The position numbers and the translations under genes are program-made. Positions 61,494 to 64,000 of a stretch of 64,000 nt of DNA are shown in pieces. Source of the DNA: Harmothoe impar (lineage: Eukaryota; Annelida; Polychaeta; Phyllodocida; Polynoidae); assembly GCA_947462335.1 (NCBI GenBank), contig OX381708.1:42721377-42785376 (forward strand), in the 5' to 3' direction. Under the pieces are notes generated by a model that saw only the letters and a list, made by a program, of their open reading frames with translations, ran no database searches and had not been told where the DNA came from. Position 1 is the stretch's first letter, and each line of letters opens with the position of its first letter.

Positions 61494-61691
61494 CCATTAC
61501 TGATCCCCACATGGTAAGTATAAGAATGAGGCAGGATTGGGTACATAAAGTTTATTTTAGTAGTGTAAACTTTATAGGTTGTATATAGTAGAGACAACCG
61601 TACATGAGTAAAATACATATAATAATACCGTATTAGCACCTTAATAATTATAATGGTGTAGATAAGACAATTGATTGGTGATAAAATAAGG
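61494..61691 (-). repeat. Split direct repeat, terminal copy (B2) of the Ngaro-like element
   Basis: Same 198-bp sequence as 61986-62183, offset 492 bp. It marks the likely 3' end of the element. Confidence 0.9.
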
Positions 61692-61985
61692 TGTACACGA
61701 CGTAGATATGATATGGAGTTTGATTGATAACTATGACAATATTTGAGTGATTGTTGATTTTAAGAACATTGATTGCTTATACATTTGTTGATAACCTGTT
61801 AGGTGTGGGCGGGTGGGTAAAAAGGTGGTAGATGTGGTGGTGACGGCTGGAAGCCTAAGAATGAGGGGGAGTACAGGTGTGGGTGTATGAGAACAGGTGA
61901 GGTGGGAGAACCGTGAGGGGTGTGGGAGTTGGGTACCAGTGGTCAGCAATGATCCTTCCTTACCCCTTACGGGGCAATGAACACA
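61692..61985 (-). repeat. Middle block (A2) between the split direct repeats
   Basis: A 294-bp unique block with a G/T-rich stretch and the short palindrome CCCCTTACGGGG at its end next to B1. In Ngaro-like elements this block should match A1 at the far 5' end, which is outside the window. Confidence 0.6.
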
Positions 61986-62183
61986 CCATTACTGATCCCC
62001 ACATGGTAAGTATAAGAATGAGGCAGGCTTGGGTACATAAAGTTTATTTTAGTAGTGTAAACTTTATAGGTTGTATATAGTAGAGACAACCGTACATGAG
62101 TAAAATACATATAATAATACCGTATTAGCACCTTAATAATTATAATGGTGTAGATAAGACAATTGATTGGTGATAAAATAAGG
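61986..62183 (-). repeat. Split direct repeat, inner copy (B1) of the Ngaro-like element
   Basis: This 198-bp block recurs at 61494-61691 with no length change and at least one substitution. It starts 110 bp after the recombinase stop. Confidence 0.9.
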
Positions 62184-62292
62184 GCCAAACCTGCCAAGAA
62201 ATTGTATGAGGGATGGGTGGTGGGAGTAAAAAGTATGAATTGAATATTTGAATATGTATTGAAGTACATTGAGGACAGTGATTGTTTTTGAT

Positions 62293-63252
62293 TTAGTTGT
62301 ACAGAGCACCAGAGACTGCCTGTTGGACGGCGCTTTGTGGAGTTTTGGTTATGTAGGCTTTGACGGCATCAGACGCCCAGCCTCCAAAGTCTTTGATCTG
62401 GGTTTCTGAGCAGCCTGCCCTGTGTGCTTCTGTCGCTGCAGCCTTTCTGAGGGAGTGTAGGCTGTATGGTGCTTTGGGGATGCCCAGTCTCTTTGTCACC
62501 TTGTCCCAGACGCCGGTCATATATGTTGTTGGCACTGGCTGGCGTGTGTCTGGGAACATGAACATGGGGTCCTGCGCCCGGATTGTTGGTGTGTCCTTGA
62601 CCACCTGGTGCAGGGCGGTCAGGGGGCATAGTGCCTCCTGTGGGGCCCTCTGTACTGTAATGTCCCGTGTCTGATCGTAGTACTGCATGGTTTTCCCCCC
62701 TTTTAGTCTTATCATTCCAAAGTCGTTCAACAGCCTCACGTCTCCTCTTGTGAGGTGGTAAGTAGGGTCGTATCCTCTCACCGAGGGGGGTAGGATGTCT
62801 GACTGCCTCAGGGCGGCGTGGTACATCAGGAGGATTATTGCCCCCTGCAGCCTGCCCTGTGTGTCCTGTTGGAGGCTGGCAAGGATCCTTCTGAGTGCCG
62901 ACATTGGTATCGGGAGCTTCGGGCGTGGTATGTACGTCTTGTCCCTTCTTATTGCCTCGAGCGCTGCCACCACTTTGGGGTGGTAGAAGGGCTTGACGTT
63001 CACCCCAATGTCCGCCATATGTACCCGTATGTGGGCTATTTTGTTGAGCATGGTGCGCGGAGACTTGGCGGTCATCATGCTGTACTCCAGGAATGCAGTC
63101 ATCTCTTGGTAGGAGGGGGCCTCTGGGTCGAAGTTCATCCGGTAGGCGAACGCCAGGTATGTCTTTAGTGTGGACTTCCTGTTGTTCAACGTGCCTGATG
63201 CCCTCGATTTCTGTTGTCTGGAGGCTGCTTTTTCCTGTAGAGACTGGAACAC
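62293..63252 (-). CDS. Tyrosine recombinase of the Ngaro-like element
   Basis: Integrase-type enzyme that would join the circular DNA copy to the genome. The catalytic set is visible: first Arg in LMYHAALRQSDIL, H-x-x-R in YSLHSLRKAAATEAHRAG, Trp in FGGWASDAVKAYI and the nucleophile Tyr in VKAYITKT. An N-terminal SAM-like domain covers roughly residues 25-110. There is no ATG at the beginning; the frame opens just after a TGA about 18 nt upstream of the GTG used here. Translation probably depends on frameshifting or re-initiation from the overlapping RT/RNase H frame. The stop follows ...SGALYN. Confidence 0.88.
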   Translation of the reverse strand: MFQSLQEKAASRQQKSRASGTLNNRKSTLKTYLAFAYRMNFDPEAPSYQEMTAFLEYSMMTAKSPRTMLNKIAHIRVHMADIGVNVKPFYHPKVVAALEAIRRDKTYIPRPKLPIPMSALRRILASLQQDTQGRLQGAIILLMYHAALRQSDILPPSVRGYDPTYHLTRGDVRLLNDFGMIRLKGGKTMQYYDQTRDITVQRAPQEALCPLTALHQVVKDTPTIRAQDPMFMFPDTRQPVPTTYMTGVWDKVTKRLGIPKAPYSLHSLRKAAATEAHRAGCSETQIKDFGGWASDAVKAYITKTPQSAVQQAVSGALYN

Positions 63253-64000
63253 CAGATCTGGAAAGAATCAAAGGTTGGACCTGTTTTAAGAAATAATCAC
63301 AACCCTTGATAATGTTCAATCTTGATTCTTGGATATGAGCCAGGGCCTTAGCTTTGTGCACGTCGGCCAGATGGGCCCTACTTAGGTCATCTGCAAAGTC
63401 ATTGTGGGCCCCTGGTATGTGGTCATACGTAATGGAGATATTATACATGGCTTGTATCATCCAGGCTGCACGCGCACAATCAAGTAGTGTCCGGTCGTGA
63501 CCCTTACAGGTAGAGAAAACCTGAACTGCAGCTTCATTATCACAAAATACATGTATGTGTCCAGCGTAATCTTTGGACCCCACAAATGTGTGGAGGGCAA
63601 CGATGACGTTCGCTGCTTCGAGGTGACAAATGTTCCTGACACCATCTTCTATGGGGGTCACTTGAGAGGCGTAGGCTGAGTTGCCATTCGTGCCCCCTAT
63701 GCCTGATAGACATGCATCAACAAATATAGTCTGAGTGAAGTGTTTGGATATGATGAGACCCACCCCATTCCAATCTTCACTAAATTCGTTGAACCACCTG
63801 AGGTCCTTCCTCATCTCCCCGTTGAATCTTACATATCTGCCCTTCGATGCTCTAAGAGTTTCCAGTAGTCTGGCTATAAAAAGTCTGGCGGGGGCGATAC
63901 ACTTCGCCACGTGAAGTAATGCACCCAGTAAGCTCTGAAATTGTTTCTTTGAGACAGACCTTCTTGTGGCTAGTCTAGCGATCTTTTCTTTCACCTGGTT
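62369..64000 (-). CDS. Reverse transcriptase (C-terminal part) and RNase H of the Ngaro-like element, partial
   Basis: Open to the window edge. The first part resembles the RT thumb/connection of DIRS-like elements (SKKQFQSLLGALLHVAKC, PARLFIARLLETLR). The RNase H follows with the expected acidic residues in IFVDACLSGIGG, CHLEAANVIVAL, VFCDNEAAVQVF and HNDFADDLSR. These motifs end near 63275. The frame then stays open for about 290 more codons to 62369, overlapping the recombinase gene in another frame; that extension is Pro/Gly/Arg-rich, resembles no domain and is probably a shadow of the recombinase. RT catalytic motifs lie outside the window. Confidence 0.85.
   Translation of the reverse strand, partial: NQVKEKIARLATRRSVSKKQFQSLLGALLHVAKCIAPARLFIARLLETLRASKGRYVRFNGEMRKDLRWFNEFSEDWNGVGLIISKHFTQTIFVDACLSGIGGTNGNSAYASQVTPIEDGVRNICHLEAANVIVALHTFVGSKDYAGHIHVFCDNEAAVQVFSTCKGHDRTLLDCARAAWMIQAMYNISITYDHIPGAHNDFADDLSRAHLADVHKAKALAHIQESRLNIIKGCDYFLKQVQPLILSRSGVPVSTGKSSLQTTEIEGIRHVEQQEVHTKDIPGVRLPDELRPRGPLLPRDDCIPGVQHDDRQVSAHHAQQNSPHTGTYGGHWGERQALLPPQSGGSARGNKKGQDVHTTPEAPDTNVGTQKDPCQPPTGHTGQAAGGNNPPDVPRRPEAVRHPTPLGERIRPYLPPHKRRREAVERLWNDKTKRGENHAVLRSDTGHYSTEGPTGGTMPPDRPAPGGQGHTNNPGAGPHVHVPRHTPASANNIYDRRLGQGDKETGHPQSTIQPTLPQKGCSDRSTQGRLLRNPDQRLWRLGV

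Larger units (their letters stand above)
61494..64000 (-). mobile_element. Ngaro-like (DIRS-order) tyrosine-recombinase retrotransposon, 5' part outside window
   Basis: Reading the minus strand: end of reverse transcriptase plus RNase H (64000 to about 63275), tyrosine recombinase (63252-62293), then direct repeat (62183-61986), a 294-bp middle block, and the same repeat again (61691-61494). This B1-A2-B2 order of split direct repeats is the known layout of Ngaro/PAT-type elements; the matching A1 should lie upstream of the RT, beyond the window. The frames are largely intact, so the element looks young. Confidence 0.85.

Overview
The window is animal nuclear DNA with spliced genes, short exons bounded by GT..AG, compact introns (mostly 150-450 bp, some several kb) and dense small DNA transposons. 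Gene content (a GAS2-like cytoskeletal linker and an adhesion GPCR with chitin-binding domains) and repeat content (a DIRS/Ngaro-type tyrosine-recombinase retrotransposon, piggyBac-like and TA-target miniature elements) fit a marine invertebrate. A lancelet is my best guess and a mollusc is possible; the species cannot be fixed from sequence alone.

Layout. 1-16,000 has no convincing host gene. It is mosaic repeat DNA: purine/pyrimidine tracts, three copies of a long interspersed repeat full of AGGTCA half-sites (one inverted at about 1832-3210 and a 1,857-bp direct pair at 5491-7347 and 9530-11386), a foldback element, a 51-bp perfect palindrome and a hAT-like miniature element. 16,078-23,507 (+) is a GAS2-like gene: CH domain, a very large Ser/Arg-rich exon with two coding tandem repeats and two EB1-type SxIP/TxIP motifs, then the GAS2/GAR domain. 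Its introns carry several miniature elements. 23,500-35,350 is intron or intergenic DNA with a second copy of one of those elements, a 70-bp minisatellite of about 31 units, a 580-bp palindrome and a second 125-bp hairpin.

35,360-50,158 (-) is the main gene. It is a complete 20-exon adhesion GPCR of about 2,075 residues, and all 19 junctions keep frame when GT..AG sites are applied. From the N terminus it has a signal peptide, five CBM14 (peritrophin-A) chitin-binding domains, a Thr/Ser/Pro mucin stalk of about 530 residues, a short HormR-like segment, GAIN domain, GPS (HL/T), seven membrane segments and a long cytoplasmic tail. It looks like a receptor that anchors to chitin or mucus through a stiff glycosylated stalk and signals through a tethered agonist.

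50,160-61,490 holds no supported gene; it has a 23-bp minisatellite, a TTTC microsatellite and G-run-bounded repeat DNA with possible decayed coding fragments. 61,494-64,000 (-) is the 3' part of a Ngaro-like retrotransposon (reverse transcriptase/RNase H, tyrosine recombinase, and the paired 198-bp direct repeats typical of the group), cut by the window edge.

The two host genes lie tail to tail. Nothing in the sequence says they act together.
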